Assembly: GCF_001634625.1 (NCBI RefSeq)
Contig: NZ_LRSE01000004.1
Span: forward strand, 1-64,000
DNA from: Croceicoccus bisphenolivorans
GTDB lineage: Bacteria > Pseudomonadota > Alphaproteobacteria > Sphingomonadales > Sphingomonadaceae
Length of the DNA stretch: 64,000 bases
Direction: 5' to 3'
The notes below the pieces were generated by a model that searched no databases, was not told the origin of the DNA, and saw only the letters and a program-made list of their open reading frames with translations. A program made the position numbers and the translations under genes. Below are positions 17,919 through 25,827 of this stretch, one piece after another. Position 1 is the first letter of the stretch. Every line of letters starts with the position of its first letter.

Positions 17919-17928
17919 TGATATATAA
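17919..17928. promoter_or_regulatory. Putative GntR operator (TGATATATAA)
   Basis: Nine of ten bases match TGATATATCA, preceded by TC as at other sites. It lies 46 bp upstream of the sulfatase start. Confidence 0.45.
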
Positions 17929-17964
17929 TTCAACGGATACAAAAAAGACGAGGGAAGCAGATTG

Positions 17965-19389
17965 ATGCAACGAAGGACATTCCTGAAAAGTGGCGCACTT
18001 GCCGTGTCGGCCGCCGCCACTCCCGCAGCGTTGGAGGCTGCGACGTCAGGTAAGTCGGGCAAGCAGCCGAACATCGTTTTCATCATGGCGGACGATCTTG
18101 GGTATGCCGATTTAGGCTGTTACGGATCGCGCTCGATCAAGACGCCGGCGATCGATGCGCTGGCCCGGGCCGGTGTGAAACTGACCGACGGTTATTCCAA
18201 TTCGGCCGTCTGTTCTTCCACCCGCGTCGGCCTGGTTACTGGGCGTTATCAGTACCGCTTGCCTTGCGGGCTTGCCGAACCGCTGATCAGCGATGATCTC
18301 GGCCTTCCGGAGGACGAGGATACGCTGCCCAAGTCGTTACAGAAGCTGGGCTATCGCACGGTGCTGGTCGGCAAATGGCACATTGGCGGCGGAAAGAAAT
18401 ACAACCCGCTGCGCGCCGGTTATGACCACTTCTTTGGCATTACTGGCGGTGGAGGCGACTATTTCGCCCATACGCTTAGGCTTGGCCCGATTGTCGCAGG
18501 CGGCCTTGTCGAAGGAGAAACGCAGGTGGAGCGTCAGGGTTACCTGACCGATCTGATCGGCGACCGCGCCGTGCAGGAAGTGCGAGACGCGCGAGCGGAG
18601 AACAAGCCGCTCTACATGAGCGTTCACTTCACCGCGCCACATTCGCCGTGGGAAGGGCCGGAGGATGAAGAGCTGGCCAAGACCGTTGGCAACTCGTTCC
18701 ACACCGATGGCGGCAACCTCGAGACCTACGGAAAAATGGTCGAGAGCATGGATCAGAATATCGCCAAGATTGTCGAGGAGTTGAAGGCGCTCGGCATGAT
18801 CGACAACACGATCATCATCTTCACCAGCGACAACGGCGGCGAACGCTTCTCCGACGTCTGGCCGTTCACCGGTGCAAAGACCGAGCTGCTGGAAGGCGGG
18901 ATCCGCGTGCCGATCATCGCCAGTTGGCCCGGCCATATCCCTGCGGGGTCGGAAACGTCGCAGATGATGATCTCTATGGATTTCGTTCCCACGCTGCTGC
19001 GTGCGGCGGGCGTCAAGAAGATCGAACCGGGCCGCTTCGACGGGGAAGACCTGCTCGATGTGCTGACCGGCAAGGCGGAGCCGCATTCGCGCAAGCTCTA
19101 CTGGCGCTACAAGGCCGTGGATCAGGCCGCGATCCGCGACGGCGACTGGAAGTACCTCAGGATGGGTGAGCGCGAGTTCCTGTTCAATCTTGCCGAAGAC
19201 GCGCACGAACGTGCGAACAAGATCAGGCTTGAGCCCGAGCGCTACGCAGCCATGAAGGCAGACTGGCAGGCATGGAACGACACGATGCTGCCTTACAAAG
19301 AAACGACACCTTCCCATGGCATCGCCGATTTCCTGGCCGATCGCTACGCGCCCGATCACGAAGGGGGCCTGAAGCTTCCGTCGTTCTGA
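17965..19389 (+). CDS. Tat-exported arylsulfatase-family sulfatase
   Basis: The 474-residue alkaline-phosphatase-superfamily sulfatase cleaves sulfate esters. It starts MQRRTFLKSGALAVSAAA, a twin-arginine signal, so it acts in the periplasm. Metal-binding ADD (42-44) is present. The formylglycine site is C83 in CSSTR; the usual Pro/Ala of C-x-P/A-x-R is Ser here. Further motifs are GKWHIGG and TSDNGGE. Folding with C83 oxidation would need a formylglycine-generating enzyme, which is not in the window. A putative GntR operator precedes it. Confidence 0.92.
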   Translation: MQRRTFLKSGALAVSAAATPAALEAATSGKSGKQPNIVFIMADDLGYADLGCYGSRSIKTPAIDALARAGVKLTDGYSNSAVCSSTRVGLVTGRYQYRLPCGLAEPLISDDLGLPEDEDTLPKSLQKLGYRTVLVGKWHIGGGKKYNPLRAGYDHFFGITGGGGDYFAHTLRLGPIVAGGLVEGETQVERQGYLTDLIGDRAVQEVRDARAENKPLYMSVHFTAPHSPWEGPEDEELAKTVGNSFHTDGGNLETYGKMVESMDQNIAKIVEELKALGMIDNTIIIFTSDNGGERFSDVWPFTGAKTELLEGGIRVPIIASWPGHIPAGSETSQMMISMDFVPTLLRAAGVKKIEPGRFDGEDLLDVLTGKAEPHSRKLYWRYKAVDQAAIRDGDWKYLRMGEREFLFNLAEDAHERANKIRLEPERYAAMKADWQAWNDTMLPYKETTPSHGIADFLADRYAPDHEGGLKLPSF

Positions 19390-19507
19390 CATGTCGGGAA
19401 CAGGGGGATCTGAACTGTAGATATCCCTGATCGACGGAGCACGGGGTCAGCTGCCCCGACCAAGGGCAGGGCTTGCCGTGGGTAGGGCGAAGCCGAAAGG
19501 GACTGGA

Positions 19508-20530
19508 ATGTCGAAGGCGGTGTTGCAGGCCGACGGGAAACTCATGCATATGCTGGCCAGTATCGAGGACGGCGATGCATCGACGCTGCGGATGATCGAA
19601 AGGCCGGTTCCGGAACCCGGCGCAGGCCAGGTTCGGGTGGCGATTGCCGCATGTGGCATCAACTTTCCCGACGTTCTGATGATCGAGGGCAAGTACCAGT
19701 TCACCTTCGAGCGCCCCTTTGCGCCCGGTATCGAAGTCGCTGGCATCATCGACGCCGTTGGCGAGGGGGTTACCACGTTGGCACCCGGCATGCGCGTGGT
19801 CGTTCAACTCGATAACGGCGGCCTTGCGCAGTTTGCCGTCGTGGATGCCGGCGAAGTCATGCGGCTGCCCGACAGCGTGAGTTTCGAGACTGCGGCTGCG
19901 TCCCTGCTGACATACGGCACCAGCTTTCATGCGCTGCGCGACCGTGCGGCACTGGCAGCGGGCGAAACGCTGCTGGTGCTGGGCGCGGCCGGCGGCGTGG
20001 GGCTGGCCGCGATCGAACTGGGCAAGATAATGGGCGCGCGCGTCGTGGCCGGGGCGTCAACACAGTCGAAAGCCGATCTTGCCCGCGCTGCCGGCGCGGA
20101 CGAAGCGTTTGTCTATCCCGCGAAAGTCGACGATCCGCGTGCGCTATCCGCGCTATTCAAGCAGCATTGTCCTGACGGTACCGACGTAGTCTACGATCCG
20201 GTCGGCGGTGACTATGCCGAACCGGCCTTGCGGACGATGAATCCCAAGGGGCGCTATCTGGTCGTGGGCTTTGCCGCCGGTATTCCGCGCGTGCCGCTCA
20301 ATCTCGCCCTGTTGAAGCAGTGTGCCATCGTCGGCGTGTTCTGGGGCGCGGCGCAAAAGTCGTTTCCCGCCGAATGCGACGCGCTGCTGGACGAGTTGTG
20401 GGCGCTGGTGGGCGAAGGTACGCTGACGCCGCCTGCACCCACGATCTATCCGTTCGACAAGGGCGGTGACGCCATCGCCGCGCTGAAAGAGCGTCGCGCG
20501 GAGGGCAAGCTGGTGGTCAGGATCGGCTGA
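19508..20530 (+). CDS. Quinone oxidoreductase-like MDR family protein
   Basis: The 340-residue zinc-independent medium-chain reductase of the QOR/NADPH:quinone type starts MSKAVLQADGKLMHM, with AAGGGA upstream. The catalytic half has CGINFPDVLMIEGKYQ, and the nucleotide-binding motif is GAAGGVGLAAIELGK near residue 160. The GRYLVVGFAAG segment is typical. It probably reduces an enone or quinone intermediate with NADPH. It follows the sulfatase by 118 nt in the same direction and may be co-transcribed. Confidence 0.88.
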   Translation: MSKAVLQADGKLMHMLASIEDGDASTLRMIERPVPEPGAGQVRVAIAACGINFPDVLMIEGKYQFTFERPFAPGIEVAGIIDAVGEGVTTLAPGMRVVVQLDNGGLAQFAVVDAGEVMRLPDSVSFETAAASLLTYGTSFHALRDRAALAAGETLLVLGAAGGVGLAAIELGKIMGARVVAGASTQSKADLARAAGADEAFVYPAKVDDPRALSALFKQHCPDGTDVVYDPVGGDYAEPALRTMNPKGRYLVVGFAAGIPRVPLNLALLKQCAIVGVFWGAAQKSFPAECDALLDELWALVGEGTLTPPAPTIYPFDKGGDAIAALKERRAEGKLVVRIG

Positions 20531-20544
20531 GCGCGGCGCAGGGG

Positions 20545-21030
20545 TCAGGTCTGATCCTGCGCCGCGTAATAGCGGATGACCGGTTCGAGGTAACAGACGG
20601 TCGCGCCCGCCTTGTCGCTCAGGGTGACTTCCAGAACGACCTGCACTTCACTGCCCTTCAGGCTCGCTTCGGCAAGTTTTCCTGTCGCGCGGATCCTGCT
20701 GCCGGAGCGGACCGGCGCAAGGAAGCGCACGCGGTTCAGCCCGACGTTCAGGCTCATCTGTGCACCTGCGACCGCGTAGAGTTCGGGCAGGAACTGGCTG
20801 AACAGGGAAAGCGTCAGATAGCCGTGGGCGATCGTGGCCGCGAAAGGCCCGCTGCGCGAGCGTTCAACGTCGACATGGATCCACTGGTGATCGCCGGTCG
20901 CATCGGCGAAAAGGTCGATGCGGTCCTGCCCCACTTCGACCCAGCCGGTCGGCCCGAACGACGTGCCGACACGGTCGAGCAATTCGGCGGGGGAGCCGAA
21001 ACGCAGGGCGGGGCGGGGTGCTTCGGTCAT
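20545..21030 (-). CDS. MaoC-like dehydratase
   Basis: The 161-residue hot-dog-fold protein has the (R)-hydratase motif region FADATGDHQWIHVDVERS followed by GPFAATIAHGYLTLSL. The conserved Asp and His of MaoC/NodN-type hydratases are present. The start at 21030 (MTEAPRPALRF) follows GGGAAGG; a longer frame lacks family similarity. It is the last gene of a minus-strand run that also holds enoyl-CoA hydratase, thiolase, SDR and acyl-CoA dehydrogenase. It probably hydrates an enoyl-CoA of that pathway. Confidence 0.9.
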   Translation of the reverse strand: MTEAPRPALRFGSPAELLDRVGTSFGPTGWVEVGQDRIDLFADATGDHQWIHVDVERSRSGPFAATIAHGYLTLSLFSQFLPELYAVAGAQMSLNVGLNRVRFLAPVRSGSRIRATGKLAEASLKGSEVQVVLEVTLSDKAGATVCYLEPVIRYYAAQDQT

Positions 21031-21064
21031 AGCCGAAACACCTTCCCGCCGGTTGCCGATGCGA

Positions 21065-21838
21065 TCAGCGCCCCTTCCACTGGGGCGCGCGCTTTTCGAT
21101 GAAGGCAAGGGGGCCTTCGCGGAAATCCTCGGTGACCTTCACCCTCTCCTGCGCCTCCAGACCCATGTCGAACAGGGCATCGTCATCGTGGTCGAGCGCC
21201 TGCCGCGCGACTTTCAGGCTCTCCCGCACCGCAATCGGGGCATTCGCGCAGATCTTCTGCGCCAGTTCGAGTGCGCCTGCCAGCGCCTCACCCTGCGGGA
21301 CGACGCGATTGACGAGGCCGAGCTCTGCCGCACGCGGCGCGGGAAGGCGTTCACCAGTCGCGATCAGTTCGAAGGCCAGCGCGCGGGGAATGGCGCGGAC
21401 GATCCGGTAGACGCCGCCCGCTGCGGCAACCAGCCCGCGCGTGACTTCGGGCAGCGCGAAGGTGGAGTTTTCGGATGCGACGATCATGTCGCAGGCCAGT
21501 GCCAGTTCGCAGCCGCCGGCAAGGGCGAAACCGTCGACGGCGGCGATCCAGACCTTGTCGCGCGGATGCTTGACGAAACCGGCGAACTGCCCGTCCTTTG
21601 TATACAGGCTGTCGATATTGCCCTTCGACACTTCCTTCAGATCGGCACCCGCCGAAAAGGCGGTGCCGCCCGCACCGGTAAGAACAGCGGCCCAGATGTC
21701 CGGATCGTTCTCGACCTGCTTTACCGCGGCGTCCAGCGCCGCGGCGACTTCGCCGTTCACGGCGTTGCGCGCATCGGGGCGGTTGATGGTGACGACCGCG
21801 ACATGAGGCACATTGGTGGTGACGGTAACGACATCCAT
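21065..21838 (-). CDS. Enoyl-CoA hydratase/isomerase
   Basis: The 257-residue crotonase-fold protein starts MDVVTVTTNVPHVAVVTINRP. The oxyanion-hole elements are FSAGADLKEV and the GGCELALACDMIVAS helix. LPEVTRGLVAAAGG follows, giving Glu at the first catalytic position. It lies 11 nt after the thiolase and 34 nt before the MaoC gene on the same strand. It acts in the beta-oxidation-like pathway encoded by the operon. Confidence 0.93.
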   Translation of the reverse strand: MDVVTVTTNVPHVAVVTINRPDARNAVNGEVAAALDAAVKQVENDPDIWAAVLTGAGGTAFSAGADLKEVSKGNIDSLYTKDGQFAGFVKHPRDKVWIAAVDGFALAGGCELALACDMIVASENSTFALPEVTRGLVAAAGGVYRIVRAIPRALAFELIATGERLPAPRAAELGLVNRVVPQGEALAGALELAQKICANAPIAVRESLKVARQALDHDDDALFDMGLEAQERVKVTEDFREGPLAFIEKRAPQWKGR

Positions 21839-21849
21839 GGTCACGATCC

Positions 21850-23058
21850 TCAGAAGATTTCGAACAGGCCGGCAGCGCCCATGCCCCCGCCAACGCACAT
21901 GGTGACGACGCCGTACTTGGCCCCGCGACGCTTGCCTTCGAGAAGGACGTGGCCGGTCATGCGCGCGCCGCTCATGCCATAGGGGTGGCCGATCGCGATC
22001 GCGCCGCCCGATACGTTGAGGCGGTCATCGGGGATGCCGAGTTTGTCGCGGCAATAGAGGACCTGGCTGGCGAATGCCTCGTTCAGTTCCCAGATGCCGA
22101 TATCGTCCATCGATACGCCGAACCGCTTCAGCAGCTTGGGAATGGCGAAAACCGGGCCGATGCCCATTTCATCGGGATCGCAGCCGGCGACCGCCATGCC
22201 GCGATAGGCACCCAGCGGGGTAAGGCCGCGCGCAGCCGCTTCGCTGTCGCTCATCATCACGACCGCTGCTGCGCCATCGGAAAGCTGGCTGCTGTTTCCC
22301 GCCGTGACCGATCCGCCGGCATCCAGCACCTGCCCGCCCTTGAAGGCCGGGGGCAGGGTGCCGATGGATTCGACGGTGGTACCGGGGCGAAGGCCCTCGT
22401 CCTGGCCCAGCGTCACTTCGCGTTCCGATACCTCGCCGGTCGCCTTGTCCGCCACCAGCATCGTGGTCGTGACCGGCACGATCTCGTCAGCGAAGATGCC
22501 ATTGGCAGTCGCTTCGCTGGCAAGCTGCTGCGAACGCGCGCCGTAGGCGTCCTGCGCCTCGCGCGAGATGCCGTAGCGGCGGGCGACGGTCTCTGCCGTT
22601 TCCAGCATGCCCATGTAGAGGTCGGGCCGGTGTTCGACGAGCCACGGGTCTTGTGCGCGATAGAGGTCCATGTGCTCGTTCTGCACCAGCGAGATCGATT
22701 CCACGCCGCCGCCGACGACGATGTCCATGCCGTCGAACATGATCTGCTTGGCCGCCGTTGCGATCGCCATCAGGCCCGATGCGCACTGGCGGTCGATGCT
22801 CATGCCCGAAACTGAAGTCGGCAGGCCTGCGCGCAGGGCCGACTGGCGGGCGATGTTCGAACTGGTGGAACCTTGCTGCAACGCGCAGCCCAGCACGACT
22901 TCCTCTACCAGTTCGGGTTCCACGCCGGCCCGCTGCACCGCATGGGCGATGGCGTGCCCGGCAAGCGTCTGCGGCTGGGTATTGTTGAACGCACCGCGAT
23001 AGGCCTTGCCGATCGGCGTGCGGGCAGTCGAAACGATAACAGCCTCACGAGCGGACAT
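21850..23058 (-). CDS. Acetyl-CoA C-acetyltransferase (thiolase)
   Basis: The 402-residue degradative thiolase opens [19 protein letters not shown]. It has the nucleophile C92 in RQCASGLMA, the histidine motif [10 protein letters not shown] and the second cysteine in [10 protein letters not shown] at the C-terminus. It cleaves a 3-oxoacyl-CoA to acetyl- or propionyl-CoA plus the shortened acyl-CoA. It is in the middle of the minus-strand beta-oxidation operon, 65 nt downstream of the SDR gene. Confidence 0.95.
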   Translation of the reverse strand: MSAREAVIVSTARTPIGKAYRGAFNNTQPQTLAGHAIAHAVQRAGVEPELVEEVVLGCALQQGSTSSNIARQSALRAGLPTSVSGMSIDRQCASGLMAIATAAKQIMFDGMDIVVGGGVESISLVQNEHMDLYRAQDPWLVEHRPDLYMGMLETAETVARRYGISREAQDAYGARSQQLASEATANGIFADEIVPVTTTMLVADKATGEVSEREVTLGQDEGLRPGTTVESIGTLPPAFKGGQVLDAGGSVTAGNSSQLSDGAAAVVMMSDSEAAARGLTPLGAYRGMAVAGCDPDEMGIGPVFAIPKLLKRFGVSMDDIGIWELNEAFASQVLYCRDKLGIPDDRLNVSGGAIAIGHPYGMSGARMTGHVLLEGKRRGAKYGVVTMCVGGGMGAAGLFEIF

Positions 23059-23123
23059 GATGTGTTTCCTCTAACGATTTTTGTGTGTGGCGGGCGCGGG
23101 GCGCTTCACGCCGGAAGCGGTTC

Positions 23124-23948
23124 TTACGGCGCGACGAAGATGTCGATTTCAAGCTGGGAGGAGGGATCGTAGCGGTACTGCGCGAAATCGGTCACGCCTT
23201 CGCCGCGCAACACATCCTCGTCCAGAACGAAGTTGCCGGTGTAGGTGCCGGCATCCTTCAGGAAGATGGCGTGGGCCGCATCGGCCATGATTTCCGGCCT
23301 GCGCGAACGGCGCATCAGTTCCTCGCCGCCCAGGGCAAATTCCACGGCTGCGGTCGCGATCGTGGTGCGCGGCCAAAGCGCGTTGAACGCGATCCTTTCC
23401 GCCGCATATTCCTCCGCCATGCCGAAGGCGACCATCGACATGCCGTACTTGGAAAGGGTGTAGGGCAAATGCTGCGCGAACCAGTCGGGCCGCATCGTCA
23501 GCGGCGGGGACAGGTTGAGCACATGGGCATTGGCCGACTTGCGCAGATGCGGCACGCAGGCGCGGGAGACGAGGAAAGTGCCGCGCATGTTGATCTGCTG
23601 GATGAGGTCGAAACGCTTGACGTCGATCTCCTCGCTCTTAGACAGGTTGATGGCCGAGGCGTTGTTTACGCAGATGTCGATACCGCCGAAATGCTGCGCC
23701 GCCTTGTTCACGGCAGCTTCGACCGCTTCGTCGTCACGCACGTCGAGCAGCAGCGGCAGCGCCTTGCCGCCCGCTTTCTCGATCGCTTCCGCAGCGGTGT
23801 AGATCGTGCCTTCCAGCTTGGGGTGCGGCTCTGCGGTCTTTGCCGCGATGACGACATTGGCACCATCGCGTGCGGCGCGTTCGGCAATGGACAGGCCGAT
23901 GCCCCGGCTGCCGCCGGTGATGAACAGGGTTTTGCCTTCCAGTGACAT
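23124..23948 (-). CDS. SDR oxidoreductase (HSDL2-like)
   Basis: The 274-residue short-chain dehydrogenase has TGGSRGIG near residue 10, NNASAINL and a YTLSK catalytic motif. The NLSPPLTMRPDWF segment resembles the HSDL2/SCP-type group linked to acyl-CoA metabolism. The ATG at 23948 has GGGAA at good spacing. An ATG 12 nt earlier overlaps the acyl-CoA dehydrogenase stop (TGATG) and is an alternative start. It is co-transcribed with the dehydrogenase and thiolase and probably oxidises a hydroxyacyl intermediate. Confidence 0.9.
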   Translation of the reverse strand: MSLEGKTLFITGGSRGIGLSIAERAARDGANVVIAAKTAEPHPKLEGTIYTAAEAIEKAGGKALPLLLDVRDDEAVEAAVNKAAQHFGGIDICVNNASAINLSKSEEIDVKRFDLIQQINMRGTFLVSRACVPHLRKSANAHVLNLSPPLTMRPDWFAQHLPYTLSKYGMSMVAFGMAEEYAAERIAFNALWPRTTIATAAVEFALGGEELMRRSRRPEIMADAAHAIFLKDAGTYTGNFVLDEDVLRGEGVTDFAQYRYDPSSQLEIDIFVAP

Positions 23949-23959
23949 GATATTTCCCA

Positions 23960-25771
23960 TCAGAATTGGTCCAGCGGCATTTCAAGAACGAGGTTGGAGC
24001 CCTTCATCAACGGCTGCAGCCATCCGGCAACTTTGGGCAGTTCGGCTTCGGCGAAGAACAGGCAGGTGGTGATCCGCCCTTCGAGGAACGGAACGTCCGT
24101 GCCTTCGTCGGGCGTTGCCAGCCGTGCCTCTGCTTCCTGCGCCTGCTTCAGCCAGAGCCAGCCGACGACCAGATGACCGAAGGCAAAAAGGAACGAGGTT
24201 GCGTGGGCAAGAGCGCGGCGGTCGTCCGGTTCGGCAAGGAGGACATCGACTGCCGCCTCTACCTGCCCGAGGGCGGCATCGACAGCGTCGGCAGCGGGAC
24301 GCAGGCGGGAGTCGGCGGCAACCTCTTCGGTCGTTTCCCGGATCAAGACCGCCAGCTTGCGGAACGTCTCGCCGTTTTCGCGGCGCAGCTTGCGGCCGAC
24401 AAGGTCGATACCCTGAATGCCGGTCGTGCCTTCGTGAATGGGGTTCAAGCGATTGTCGCGGTAGAGCAGCTCCACTTCGAAATCGCGGGTATAGCCCGAT
24501 CCGCCGTGGATCTGGATCGCGGTGTCCAGCGCCACCTGCCCCCATTCCGAAGGCCATGTCTTCGTAGCCGGTGTCAGTAGCGCCAGCAGTGCGCCTGCTT
24601 CGCGGCGTGCTTCCTCCGTAGGTGCGGAATGCTCTTCGTCCAGCAGCCTTGCGCTATAGAGCACGAGGCCGAGCGCGCCTTGCGAGATGGCCTTCTGCGT
24701 CAGCAGCATGCGCTTCACATCGGCATGTTCGATGATCGGAACCTGCGTTTCGCTGGGCGTGCCGACATGGCGGCCCTGTTTGCGTTCGCGCGCGTAGTCC
24801 AGCGACATCTGGTAGCCGCGGCAGGCCAGCATCGAACCGGCAAGCCCGACAGAGGTGCGCGCGTCGTTCATCATCTGGAACATCTGCGGCAGGCCCTGCC
24901 CGATTTCGCCGATGCGCCAGCCGATTGCGCCCGGCGCACCGCCCGGCGTGTAGCGGCCCTCGCCGAAGTTCAGCGCGCAATTGGGCAACCCGCGCCAGCC
25001 CAGCTTGTGATTCAGCCCCGCGACCGTGACGTCGTTACGCTCTCCGTCGGGAAGCGTTTTCGGCACGACGAACAGGGAGATGCCCTTCGTGCCCGCGAGC
25101 GGCTGGCCGTCATCGCCCAGCGTCTTGGCCAGTACGAGATGGACCACGTTTTCGGTGACATCGTGATCGCCGGCGGAGATCCACATCTTGTTGCCGGAAA
25201 TGCGGTAGCGCGGGCCGAATTCGTCTTCGCCCTCGAACTGCGCCTTGGTGCGGATATCGCCCAGCGACGATCCGGCATGGGGTTCGGAAAGGCACATGCT
25301 GCCCATCCACGTGCCCGCGACCTGCGGTTCGCCGAACGTCTTCCTTTGCGCTTCCGAACCGTAGCTTGCCAGCACGCGCGCGTTGGCGACCGTGAGCAGC
25401 GGGAAAGACGCTGCGGACAGGTTGCCGCTCATCAGGATGCCCAGCGCGGTGAAGTGCACCAGATAGGGCAGCTGCAGCCCCCCCATGTCCTCTTCGAAAG
25501 CGGTGCTGAACAGGCCGGCTTCGGCAATCAGGCGAACCGCATCGGCGATTTCCGGCAGAACGGTGACGTCGCCGTTGGGCAGAAGGCTCGGTTCCCTCGT
25601 GTCGGCCGCGCGCAAGTGCGGGGCCAGTTCCCGTTCGCCCAGGCGTTCGGCAAGTTCCAGAACGGCGGCCACTTCCTCTTCGGTGTGGCCGGCATATTCC
25701 GGACGTTCCAGCAGTGCGCCCAGATCCAGCCACCGCAAGAGGAATTGAATGTCGCGACTATCGATGATCAC
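23960..25771 (-). CDS. Acyl-CoA dehydrogenase (DmdC-like, ~600 residues)
   Basis: The 603-residue enzyme is longer than standard acyl-CoA dehydrogenases because of N- and C-terminal extensions, as in 3-methylmercaptopropionyl-CoA dehydrogenase-type proteins. MCLSEPHAGSSLGDIRT (flavin binding) lies near residue 160, and RDNRLNPIHEGTTGIQGIDL near residue 440 contains the region of the catalytic glutamate. It is first in the minus-strand operon that runs to the MaoC gene. A GntR-type palindrome, ATCGTCATACGAT, lies 15 bp upstream of its start. The acyl substrate is unknown. Confidence 0.93.
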   Translation of the reverse strand: MIIDSRDIQFLLRWLDLGALLERPEYAGHTEEEVAAVLELAERLGERELAPHLRAADTREPSLLPNGDVTVLPEIADAVRLIAEAGLFSTAFEEDMGGLQLPYLVHFTALGILMSGNLSAASFPLLTVANARVLASYGSEAQRKTFGEPQVAGTWMGSMCLSEPHAGSSLGDIRTKAQFEGEDEFGPRYRISGNKMWISAGDHDVTENVVHLVLAKTLGDDGQPLAGTKGISLFVVPKTLPDGERNDVTVAGLNHKLGWRGLPNCALNFGEGRYTPGGAPGAIGWRIGEIGQGLPQMFQMMNDARTSVGLAGSMLACRGYQMSLDYARERKQGRHVGTPSETQVPIIEHADVKRMLLTQKAISQGALGLVLYSARLLDEEHSAPTEEARREAGALLALLTPATKTWPSEWGQVALDTAIQIHGGSGYTRDFEVELLYRDNRLNPIHEGTTGIQGIDLVGRKLRRENGETFRKLAVLIRETTEEVAADSRLRPAADAVDAALGQVEAAVDVLLAEPDDRRALAHATSFLFAFGHLVVGWLWLKQAQEAEARLATPDEGTDVPFLEGRITTCLFFAEAELPKVAGWLQPLMKGSNLVLEMPLDQF

Positions 25772-25785
25772 GTAGAGACTCCTAG

Positions 25786-25798
25786 ATCGTCATACGAT
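25786..25798. promoter_or_regulatory. Putative second GntR operator (ATCGTCATACGAT)
   Basis: Perfect inverted repeat ATCGT-CAT-ACGAT fitting AWYGTNNNACRWT. It lies 15 bp upstream of the acyl-CoA dehydrogenase start. Confidence 0.55.
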
Positions 25799-25827
25799 TG
25801 TGCATGACGGTTAAGGAATAGTCAAGA

